Shown piece after piece: positions 7,064 through 12,290 of a stretch of DNA of 15,739 nucleotides. The stretch is taken from NCBI GenBank assembly GCA_964498755.1, contig CAZCIB010000051.1, positions 1 to 15,739 on the forward strand. The letters are read 5' to 3'. Below the pieces are notes generated by a model, which saw nothing but the letters and a program-made list of their open reading frames with translations, had not been told where the DNA came from and did no database searches. Both the position numbers and the translations under genes were made by a program. The stretch's first letter is position 1. Every line of letters begins with the position of its first letter. This DNA comes from RZZS01 sp964498755 (GTDB taxonomy: Bacteria > Pseudomonadota > Alphaproteobacteria > Micavibrionales > Micavibrionaceae).

Positions 7064-7744
7064 TTGGACAGGCAGCTCGGCGGCGGAAAAGTTTTTTTCA
7101 AACGCGAATCTCCGGATGAAATCAAGGAACGCTCCGCCACGCTTTTTAAAAGGCTGACCGGAGGAATATACGGACAGGGCTTTGACGTACGTATACGCGG
7201 TGGCGTTGTTGAATGGGACGGTCCCCTGGCGGATAAAAAAGGCCAGCCGGATATGAGAAAAATCGGTAAAATTATGAAATGCCTGAGCATGATCGGCGCG
7301 GTCGGACGCGATATTTACTTTACTGCAGAAGATGGGCGGAATTCCAACAGTCAGGCCGCCTCAACCATGATGACCGCCATGCATATGATGCGCAACGCGA
7401 CGGACGGCGTAGCGGCCAAGGCCCTGCAACGCGCAGAGGCGGCCATTGGCGGGCCGATGTTTAATATAAAAATGGGTAAATGCCCTCCGGAATTGAGACG
7501 AGTCGGAAAAAAATGGCAACCACCCGGTGAGCGACTCGAAACTTTTGAAAGCAGGGTCAAATCCCGCATCGGGGACGTTTTCGCAAACGCGCATGACGCA
7601 ATCATACTTCCGGTTAAGCAAATCCTTCCCGCAGGCTTAGGTGGCAATGGCATAGAGAGTACCTTTAAAGCCTCGGAACGAGCCGCTATCAAGCAAAGAA
7701 GAGCGGCGATGGAAAGCGAACTGAAGGGGCCACCCCACGCCTGA
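7064..7744 (+). CDS. Hypothetical protein, probably N-terminally disrupted
   Basis: The longest uninterrupted frame gives 226 aa from a TTG start with only a weak purine-rich ribosome site; no ATG or GTG occurs in the frame before the TTG. The next in-frame ATG (7252) would remove a conserved-looking region. The product is basic and soluble, has no signal peptide or membrane segment, and matches no family I know. Met-rich helices occur in the middle (TMMTAMHMM). Upstream, the same frame stays protein-like across a TAA, so the natural protein was probably about 65 residues longer and began with a coiled coil. It follows the peptidoglycan-binding-like gene and probably works with it. Whether the short form is expressed is unknown. 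Confidence 0.6.
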   Translation: MDRQLGGGKVFFKRESPDEIKERSATLFKRLTGGIYGQGFDVRIRGGVVEWDGPLADKKGQPDMRKIGKIMKCLSMIGAVGRDIYFTAEDGRNSNSQAASTMMTAMHMMRNATDGVAAKALQRAEAAIGGPMFNIKMGKCPPELRRVGKKWQPPGERLETFESRVKSRIGDVFANAHDAIILPVKQILPAGLGGNGIESTFKASERAAIKQRRAAMESELKGPPHA

Positions 7745-7767
7745 TCCACTTCACCCGACATTATCTG

Positions 7768-7947
7768 TCACATCAACTGCATTGCTTCCAGCTCGTTGTA
7801 CAGATCGCCCAAGTCATTGCCAAACAGAAACACGGCAGTGATAATCGACATGGCAATTCCGCTGCCAATCAGGGCGTATTCCAGAGACGTCACGCCACCG
7901 GTCTGCGACAGCCAGTTTTTAAACAGGCTTTTTAAACGGAACGCCAA
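7768..7947 (-). CDS. Flp/Fap-type (type IVb) pilin, small
   Basis: A short prepilin, 59 aa from the TTG at 7947. It has a basic N-terminus, the Flp processing motif G/VTSLEY (cut after the second Gly of TGG; Glu at +5, Tyr at +6), then a hydrophobic helix (ALIGSGIAMSIITAVFLF) and a short acidic tail. It should be cut by a TadV/CpaA-type peptidase and assembled into Flp pili. The longer frame begins at a GTG at 8007 (79 aa), but that codon lacks a ribosome site and overlaps the -35 of a candidate promoter. The TTG has GGGAG nine nt upstream and gives the usual family length. No tad/cpa assembly genes are in this window. Confidence 0.85.
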   Translation of the reverse strand: MAFRLKSLFKNWLSQTGGVTSLEYALIGSGIAMSIITAVFLFGNDLGDLYNELEAMQLM

Positions 7948-7972
7948 TCCTTTTATCTCCCGTTCAGGGTTA

Positions 7973-8000
7973 AATATACGCAATGCCAGTCTAATCCTAA
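7973..8000 (-). promoter_or_regulatory. Candidate promoter of the Flp pilin gene
   Basis: On the minus strand TTAGGA is 16 nt from TATATT (5 of 6). The predicted start near 7966 gives a leader of about 20 nt that includes the GGGAG site, favouring the TTG at 7947 as start. Confidence 0.4.
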
Positions 8001-8078
8001 CATACACCCGTTAAAAAAGCGTATGCATTATGCCGATCAATTCTGGTCAAAACATTCCAATATCTGTAATAAAGACGC

Positions 8079-8876
8079 ATGGCATCTTTTGACATTATAG
8101 ACGCCGCAGGGCACAGCTATCAACTCGCATGGCGCGAGCGCGATTATCTGTACAGGCTTGCGCTTGCCCCGGTATTTTTAAAATTTGTGATCCTGTCCGC
8201 GTTGCTGTTACTGGACGTGGAACGGAACTTCCTGTGGCAGGCCGTTTTAATGCTGCCTGCGTTTCTGGTGGAAGGCTGGTTTATCGCTCATGTCATACGC
8301 CTCGTTTTTTTTGGCGAGCGCTGGTTGCCCTTGCTCGGGTACCAGAACGAGGAAAAGCCGGTCAACAACGCCGCGCGTCTGCGCGGGATCAAAAGCTGCG
8401 CCGTTTCTTATGCGCTGATCAAGTTTTTGCTCTCCGGATCGCTTGAATTCGCCGCCAGAACCGGCGTCAGCGAGATAGAACCGGGACAGGAAATGCAGGA
8501 CGCCGACATTCTTTTCATGCTGGTTCTGCTTTTCACAATGATCTACGGCTTCCGGTTTATCTGGATCTATGTGTTGCTTGCCGTAAACGCCGCTAAAAAG
8601 GAAATCATCCGCATTTTTTCAAGTTTCGGCATTTCCTTTTATCTGATTGGCGCGTGGCTGCTTTGTTTTATCCCGCCTTTGCTGATCATGGTCGGCCTGA
8701 CCGGCATCGTGCTCGGAGAACATGCCTTTGACGATTCCCTTCCTTTCACGACGAAAATACTGGTTGTTTTACTTCAGTCGGTTTTCGACACTTTAATCAC
8801 CCTGCTGACCACAATAGCCGTGGCTTTTGGTTTTCATGCCGTGCTGACAGGTAAAGGGGAAAACAATGACGGATGA
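8079..8876 (+). CDS. Polytopic inner-membrane protein of unknown function
   Basis: This 265-aa protein has about six predicted membrane helices, near residues 25-46, 50-76, 104-122, 143-171, 184-212 and 225-256, with no signal peptide and no motif I recognise. It loosely resembles YIP1-like or other small uncharacterised membrane families, but I cannot assign one. The ribosome site before the ATG is poor. Its last 11 nt overlap the start of the ferredoxin gene, whose GGGGA ribosome site lies inside this gene, so translation is probably coupled. A role linked to electron transfer or iron-sulfur proteins is conceivable only from this context. Confidence 0.75.
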   Translation: MASFDIIDAAGHSYQLAWRERDYLYRLALAPVFLKFVILSALLLLDVERNFLWQAVLMLPAFLVEGWFIAHVIRLVFFGERWLPLLGYQNEEKPVNNAARLRGIKSCAVSYALIKFLLSGSLEFAARTGVSEIEPGQEMQDADILFMLVLLFTMIYGFRFIWIYVLLAVNAAKKEIIRIFSSFGISFYLIGAWLLCFIPPLLIMVGLTGIVLGEHAFDDSLPFTTKILVVLLQSVFDTLITLLTTIAVAFGFHAVLTGKGENNDG

Positions 8877-9189
8877 GCTTTTTATCGTCGTAACCGACCG
8901 TACTGGTCAAACGCATAAACTCGAAGCCATTGAAGGCTGGCGCGTGATGGAGATCATCCGCGACCACGGCCTGCCGATCAAGGCCGAGTGCGGCGGCGCT
9001 TGCGCCTGCGCAACCTGCCACGTGTACGTGAAGGAAAACTGGCTTGATAAACTGCCGCCGCAGCGCAAAGAGGAAACCGACATGCTTGATGAAGCCATCG
9101 ACCCAAAAGACAGCTCCCGCCTGTCGTGCCAACTCATCATGAGCGAAGACCTCAACGGCCTTGAAGTCACGCTCGCGCCGGAGGGATGA
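8866..9189 (+). CDS. [2Fe-2S] ferredoxin, adrenodoxin type
   Basis: This 107-aa soluble electron carrier shows the exact adrenodoxin-type spacing C-x5-C-x2-C-x36-C (C42, C48, C51, C88), in ECGGACACATCHVYV and RLSCQL. C46 is an additional, non-ligand cysteine inside the loop. Relatives serve iron-sulfur cluster assembly (Fdx) or hand electrons to P450s and oxygenases. No isc genes or oxygenase are nearby, so the partner is unknown. GGGGA precedes the ATG. The gene overlaps the membrane protein gene by 11 nt and its TGA directly abuts the TAA of the convergent usg gene, leaving no space for a terminator between them. Confidence 0.95.
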   Translation: MTDELFIVVTDRTGQTHKLEAIEGWRVMEIIRDHGLPIKAECGGACACATCHVYVKENWLDKLPPQRKEETDMLDEAIDPKDSSRLSCQLIMSEDLNGLEVTLAPEG

Positions 9190-9453
9190 TTACTGCAGCG
9201 TAAACTCGCCGTCGTAAAACCGCGTATCACCGGGCGTGACGATCGGCATGTGCGCGACATAGACGGAATGAATCGGGCCTTCGATCTCATCTTCCCAAAA
9301 CTTCAGGAACTTGCGCAATTCCGGAAATTTTGGATGGATATCATATTCCTGCCAAATGAATTCCTGCAGGATGTCCTGGCAATCCGGCATGTGGTAAAGG
9401 ATGTTCGCCGTCGTTAAACGGTAATCGCGCACCTGAATTTCAAAGTCAGCCAT
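9190..9453 (-). CDS. usg: Usg-family protein
   Basis: This 87-aa protein matches the Usg family, found mainly in Alphaproteobacteria and historically annotated as a possible trp-linked subunit. Its biochemical role is not established. Recognisable pieces are DYRLTTANILYHMPD near the start, QEFIWQEYDIHPKFPELRKFL in the middle (given as the family's typical aromatic-rich region) and the SVYVAHMPIVTPGDTRFYDG end. It is cytoplasmic with no membrane segment. A perfect AGGAGG ribosome site precedes the ATG, and a good sigma70 promoter lies 60-90 nt upstream, suggesting strong expression. It is convergent with ferredoxin and divergent from the riboswitch-controlled msrC leader. Confidence 0.85.
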   Translation of the reverse strand: MADFEIQVRDYRLTTANILYHMPDCQDILQEFIWQEYDIHPKFPELRKFLKFWEDEIEGPIHSVYVAHMPIVTPGDTRFYDGEFTLQ

Positions 9454-9491
9454 AATTTAAAACCTCCTGTTTTCCTTTTCGGACGATCCCC

Positions 9492-9512
9492 GCGGAAAAG
9501 TCCTTTTTCCGC
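9492..9512 (-). other. Perfect hairpin at the 5' end of the usg transcript
   Basis: GCGGAAAA and TTTTCCGC pair over 8 bp around a 5-nt loop. The hairpin falls at or just after the predicted start of usg transcription and has no U-tract after it on the minus strand, so it is more likely an mRNA-stabilising 5' hairpin than a terminator. Confidence 0.5.
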
Positions 9513-9513
9513 T

Positions 9514-9542
9514 ATTATAATTCTAAAACCGGATGTTTTAAA
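9514..9542 (-). promoter_or_regulatory. Sigma70-type promoter of usg
   Basis: On the minus strand a perfect TATAAT is 17 nt from TTTAAA (4 of 6). The position suits the usg start and its AGGAGG site. Confidence 0.6.
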
Positions 9543-9573
9543 TTTCGTTAACATCTATAGAGGCAACTTTTTG

Positions 9574-9601
9574 TTGACGAAACTGATATGTCAATGATAA
9601 G
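9574..9601 (+). promoter_or_regulatory. Promoter of the SAM-II/msrC transcript
   Basis: TTGACG (5 of 6) is 16 nt from GATAAG (4 of 6). The predicted start near 9608 is about a dozen nt before the first stem of the riboswitch, as expected for a leader aptamer. Confidence 0.5.
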
Positions 9602-9619
9602 GGTTGACGTCATATTTTA

Positions 9620-9667
9620 CGCGGAATTTGACGGCAGCTTGCACCGCGAAAAAAAAGCTAAAGCGCC
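9620..9667 (+). promoter_or_regulatory. SAM-II (metA/SAM-alpha) riboswitch aptamer
   Basis: The leader shows the SAM-II H-type pseudoknot. Stem P1 is CGCGG (9620-9624) with CCGCG (9644-9648). The enclosed loop contains AATTTGAC and ends in CTTGCA directly before the 3' strand of P1. An 8-A linker follows, then the conserved GCTAAA. Pseudoknot P2 can pair GGC(A)GCTT (9633-9640, one bulged A) with AAGCGCC (9661-9667), seven pairs. The loop AUUU, the UUGCA before P1' and the GCUAAA after an A-rich linker are the conserved elements of this class as I recall it. SAM-II RNAs bind S-adenosylmethionine and switch off methionine-pathway genes, mostly in Alphaproteobacteria. Here the first gene downstream is free methionine sulfoxide reductase. 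Found by eye; a covariance-model search has not been run. Confidence 0.75.
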
Positions 9668-9706
9668 ACGGCACTATTGATTCTCTTATCATGGATCGCC
9701 CGTGGC
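9665..9706 (+). promoter_or_regulatory. Antiterminator stem overlapping pseudoknot P2
   Basis: GCCACGG (9665-9671) pairs perfectly with CCGTGGC (9700-9706). Its left arm shares bases 9665-9667 with the 3' strand of pseudoknot P2, and its right arm shares 9700-9702 with the terminator stem. The three structures are therefore mutually exclusive in the order a SAM OFF switch needs. Confidence 0.55.
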
Positions 9707-9740
9707 CCTTTATCGGTAAATGGTCGGGCGTTCTTTTTTC
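9697..9740 (+). terminator. Conditional intrinsic terminator of the riboswitch
   Basis: An outer stem CGCCCG/CGGGCG (9697-9702 with 9725-9730) encloses an inner hairpin CCCTTTA-TCGG-TAAATGG (one mismatch), and TTCTTTTTT follows at once. No complete gene lies between the promoter and this terminator, so it fits premature termination of the msrC leader. Confidence 0.7.
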
Positions 9741-9805
9741 AGGAACTTCCGAATACTTTGTAGAGATAGAAAGCTGGAGCGATTCCAGCCTGAAAGGAGC
9801 ATGAT

Positions 9806-10309
9806 ATGGCTAAAACCCTTCATTTGACTGAAAACGCGAGCAAGGAAGACGTTTACAGGGAAATTCTTCCGCAAATCGAATCGCTCATCGAAAACGAGAG
9901 CGATATGATCGCCAATCTCGCCAATATCTGCGCTGTTCTGACGGCGGCTTTTGGGCATCTCTGGACGGGATTTTATATTCGTAAAAATGATGAACTTGTA
10001 CTAGGACCGTTTCAGGGACCGCTCGCCTGTACGCGCATACCCTTAAAGCCCGTTGCGCGCGGCGTATGCGGCGCGGCGGCGGAATCCTGTGAAACGCTGA
10101 TCGTGCCGGACGTGGAAAAATTCCCGGGGCATATCGCCTGCAGCTCCCTGTCGAAATCGGAAATCGTCGCGCCGCTGGTCCATGAGGGCGTCACGCAGAT
10201 GGTCCTCGACATCGACAGCGATCAGGTCGGAACGTTTGATGAAACCGACAAATATTATCTTGAACAATTGATCGGACTTATAAAAAGGACGCATTTCAAT
10301 GCCGCGTGA
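9806..10309 (+). CDS. msrC: Free methionine-(R)-sulfoxide reductase (GAF-fold fRMsr)
   Basis: This 167-aa, single GAF-domain enzyme reduces free L-methionine-(R)-sulfoxide to methionine, using thioredoxin-recycled cysteines. Family signatures are all visible: WTGFYI, LVLGPFQGPLAC, RGVCGAAAE, IVPDVEKFPGHIAC, SEIVAPLV and LDIDSD. The three conserved cysteines are C75, C88 and C112. Spacing between the second and third (24) equals that of the E. coli enzyme, while the first spacing is three residues longer (13 against 10) because of an insertion near KPVA. The ATG is preceded by GGAG. It follows a SAM-II riboswitch leader, so it should be expressed when S-adenosylmethionine is low. Its end overlaps the FAD-protein gene by 11 nt. 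Family call is firm. Confidence 0.94.
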   Translation: MAKTLHLTENASKEDVYREILPQIESLIENESDMIANLANICAVLTAAFGHLWTGFYIRKNDELVLGPFQGPLACTRIPLKPVARGVCGAAAESCETLIVPDVEKFPGHIACSSLSKSEIVAPLVHEGVTQMVLDIDSDQVGTFDETDKYYLEQLIGLIKRTHFNAA

Positions 10310-11702
10310 GGGAATTGGGAACCGGCCCAACAATCCGGCAAGTGCGTTCAATATCATTGGCGGCGGCGGCTCCGGCGCAATGGTGGCTATTTACCTTGCG
10401 CAAAGGCTTGCGGGCCGCGACTTGAACGGCGAGACGTTTAACCTGTTCGATCCGAACGGCTTCGGCAGCGGCGGCGTCGCCTACGGGCAGGCGTGGCCGG
10501 GCATGATACTCAATTCCGTCGAAACGGAAATGTCGCCTTGGGAGCCCCCAAAATTCAAGAACCATTTCAGCCCGCTTTCAGGTCCATCCTTCGCGCCGCG
10601 CGGCGATGGCGGATATCGCGATTTCCTGAGATCGGAAGTGAACGCGGCGATTGCAAAGCTTCGGGGCGCAGGCGCATGCGTAAATTTTTTTGAGACGGAA
10701 GCCCGTCCCGAAGCCTCTGAGGACAGGTTCATTATAACGGACAAAGATGGACAATATTTAACTGACCCTGTCCCGGCCGGAAATATCGTTCTCTGTGCGG
10801 GATACGGCCCGAATAAATATTTCAGGGAGCTCATTCCATACATGGATATCGGGTTCGTTCACTCGCTATACGAGGACTTTAACCCTGTTGCGATTGACAA
10901 CCGAAAAGAAAAAAACGTGATTTTCATTGGCTCTGGCCCCGCGCTGGATGATTGCGTGAACGCGCTTCAAAGCGATCCAGGCTCATTTAATCTCGTGGTT
11001 GTTTCACCAACAGGCAAGCCATTAGACGTCCGCGATCTTGAGGCTGAAAGAGATGAGAAAAACATAACGCCCGCACATATGCTTAACCTCGAGAAAGTTA
11101 CCAGCGAGAGTCTTGCCGCGGCAATCAGCGCGGATATTGACGAGGCCATACAGGCGGGGGCGACGCGTCGCAGGGCTTCACTGGACATATTAAATCAAGT
11201 GGGTTCGGCGCTAAAGGCCATGGATATAGATGAGGCGCACAAGTTTGATCAACTTGGGATTTTATCCCGGCTGAAACACTGGGGCGGCCCTAAGCCATTA
11301 GAAAATGCGGTCCGCCTCGAACAATTCAGACCGAGGTATATTGCGCACAGATTGCGCCCTGAAGAAGTTGAGGTTGAGAACGGACGCTTCATTCTCAAGA
11401 TTGGCAACGAGACATTCAGGCCCGATTTTATCATTAACGGCACGGGCCATGGCCGCCATAACGCGCCCGTGCTGGAGTATCTGAAATCGCAGGGGAAAAT
11501 TACGGTCGCTCCCGGAACAGGCGTTCTGGCCACCGATGAGGACGAAGTCACGCTAACGCCTTCCGGGCTGTTATGCGTCGGCCCGGCTGCGCATACGGGC
11601 ATGGACGGCATGGAAAGCTTCGCGCCCAAGGCGGAAAAAGTCGCGGTGATGTGGACTCGGCAAATCTCGCGGAATTCCTGGCCCGCTCTTTATGCTTCCT
11701 GA
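10299..11702 (+). CDS. FAD/NAD(P)-binding oxidoreductase-like protein (NAD_binding_9 / YdhS-like)
   Basis: This 467-aa, soluble flavoprotein-like protein has an N-terminal dinucleotide fold with IIGGGGSG (19-26), a second Rossmann motif IFIGSGPALDD (208-218) and a C-terminal FAD-contacting region with FIINGTGHGR (377-386) and GLLCVGPA (423-430). This order is that of the NAD_binding_9 group, which includes E. coli YdhS and distant relatives of flavin monooxygenases; substrates are mostly unknown. The ATG is preceded by AAGGA and overlaps the end of msrC by 11 nt, so the two are translationally linked and presumably share the SAM-responsive leader. A role in sulfur amino acid or redox metabolism is an inference from context only. 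It ends 18 nt before the groES promoter, without a visible terminator. Confidence 0.85.
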   Translation: MPREGIGNRPNNPASAFNIIGGGGSGAMVAIYLAQRLAGRDLNGETFNLFDPNGFGSGGVAYGQAWPGMILNSVETEMSPWEPPKFKNHFSPLSGPSFAPRGDGGYRDFLRSEVNAAIAKLRGAGACVNFFETEARPEASEDRFIITDKDGQYLTDPVPAGNIVLCAGYGPNKYFRELIPYMDIGFVHSLYEDFNPVAIDNRKEKNVIFIGSGPALDDCVNALQSDPGSFNLVVVSPTGKPLDVRDLEAERDEKNITPAHMLNLEKVTSESLAAAISADIDEAIQAGATRRRASLDILNQVGSALKAMDIDEAHKFDQLGILSRLKHWGGPKPLENAVRLEQFRPRYIAHRLRPEEVEVENGRFILKIGNETFRPDFIINGTGHGRHNAPVLEYLKSQGKITVAPGTGVLATDEDEVTLTPSGLLCVGPAAHTGMDGMESFAPKAEKVAVMWTRQISRNSWPALYAS

Positions 11703-11719
11703 AATTATAATCATGGCCC

Positions 11720-11748
11720 TTGATTTCGCCGCGCATATTTACTAAATA
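11720..11748 (+). promoter_or_regulatory. Candidate groESL promoter
   Basis: TTGATT (4 of 6) and TAAATA (3 of 6) are separated by 17 nt; the predicted start falls in the CIRCE-like operator just downstream. I see no good RpoH-type -10. Confidence 0.4.
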
Positions 11749-11749
11749 A

Positions 11750-11776
11750 TAGGCGCTCGACACGCGAGAGCGCTAA
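11750..11776 (+). promoter_or_regulatory. CIRCE-like operator (HrcA site)
   Basis: TAGGCGCTC-N9-GAGCGCTAA follows the CIRCE plan TTAGCACTC-N9-GAGTGCTAA. The inner six bases of each arm (GCGCTC/GAGCGC) are perfect inverted repeats, the right arm has one mismatch to consensus, and the left arm has three. Its place at the predicted transcription start of groESL is classic for HrcA repression. Confidence 0.7.
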
Positions 11777-11869
11777 CAAGCGCTTTTGATGATCGAAAAT
11801 TGGGAGCTGCGGAATGGCCGTATGCGTTCCGTGGTTTTGCTTAACATAGGAATGAGGAAAGGAAAATCA

Positions 11870-12163
11870 ATGTCTAAATTCCGTCCATTGCACGACCGTG
11901 TACTCCTGCGTCGTCTCGAGCAGGAAGAAAAAACCGCCGGCGGGATCATCATCCCCGACACGGCAAAGGAAAAGCCGCAGGAAGGCGAAATCGTCGCCGT
12001 CGGCTCCGGCCATATTAACGACAATGGCGACGTACGTCCGCTCGACGTCAAGTCCGGCGACCGCGTCATTTTCTCGAAATGGGCCGGCACCGAAATCACG
12101 ATCGACGGCGAAGAGCTGATCGTGATGAAGGAAAGCGACATCATCGGCGTAATGGCTGCTTAA
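11870..12163 (+). CDS. groES: Co-chaperonin GroES (10 kDa)
   Basis: This 97-aa protein is the lid of the GroEL folding chamber; seven copies cap one ring. Family motifs run the full length: FRPLHDRVLLRRLE at the start, the mobile loop EEKTAGGIIIPDTAKEKP (about 19-36), GEIVAVGSG, VKSGDRVIFSKWAGTEI and LIVMKESDIIGVM at the end. The start at 11870 has AAAGGA seven nt upstream and gives the standard N-terminus; an upstream in-frame ATG at 11786 would add a non-conserved extension within the leader. It is the first gene of the heat-shock operon with groEL, controlled by the CIRCE-like site. Confidence 0.98.
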   Translation: MSKFRPLHDRVLLRRLEQEEKTAGGIIIPDTAKEKPQEGEIVAVGSGHINDNGDVRPLDVKSGDRVIFSKWAGTEITIDGEELIVMKESDIIGVMAA

Positions 12164-12175
12164 AACGCTTTGTCT

Positions 12176-12262
12176 GTCATGCCCGCGAAAGCGGGCGCCC
12201 AAAATCGCAGGTATTTGCCGCGAGGCTGGGCATTTATAGATTCCCGCCTGCGCGGGAATGAC
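12176..12262 (+). repeat. Palindromic intergenic repeat (REP/MITE-like), inside the groESL operon
   Basis: The 87-bp block begins GTCATGCCCGCG and ends CGCGGGAATGAC, inverted ends with 11 of 12 matches. It folds into a hairpin with GCCCGC/GCGGGC around GAAA at the left, ATTCCCGC/GCGGGAAT around CTGC at the right, and a smaller GCCCA/TGGGC in the centre. Repeats with GTCATTCCCGCG ends are common between genes in many proteobacteria. No other copy occurs in this window. The right end supplies an in-frame ATG (12258) before groEL that should not be taken as the start. Confidence 0.75.
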
Positions 12263-12290
12263 AACGATCGAAAAGAAAGGAATTAAGACT

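Noticed and set aside
9604..9804. A 66-codon TTG frame (or 37 codons from the ATG at 9691) ending 2 nt before msrC
   Set aside because: There is no ribosome site at either start, and the stretch is explained by the riboswitch, antiterminator and terminator structures.
11786..11869. Earlier in-frame ATG for groES adding 28 residues
   Set aside because: The extension is not part of the GroES family and has no ribosome site; 11870 gives the standard start.
12258..12290. Earlier in-frame ATG for groEL adding 11 residues
   Set aside because: It lies in the end of the palindromic repeat without a ribosome site; the ATG at 12291 has AAAGGA and gives the conserved N-terminus.
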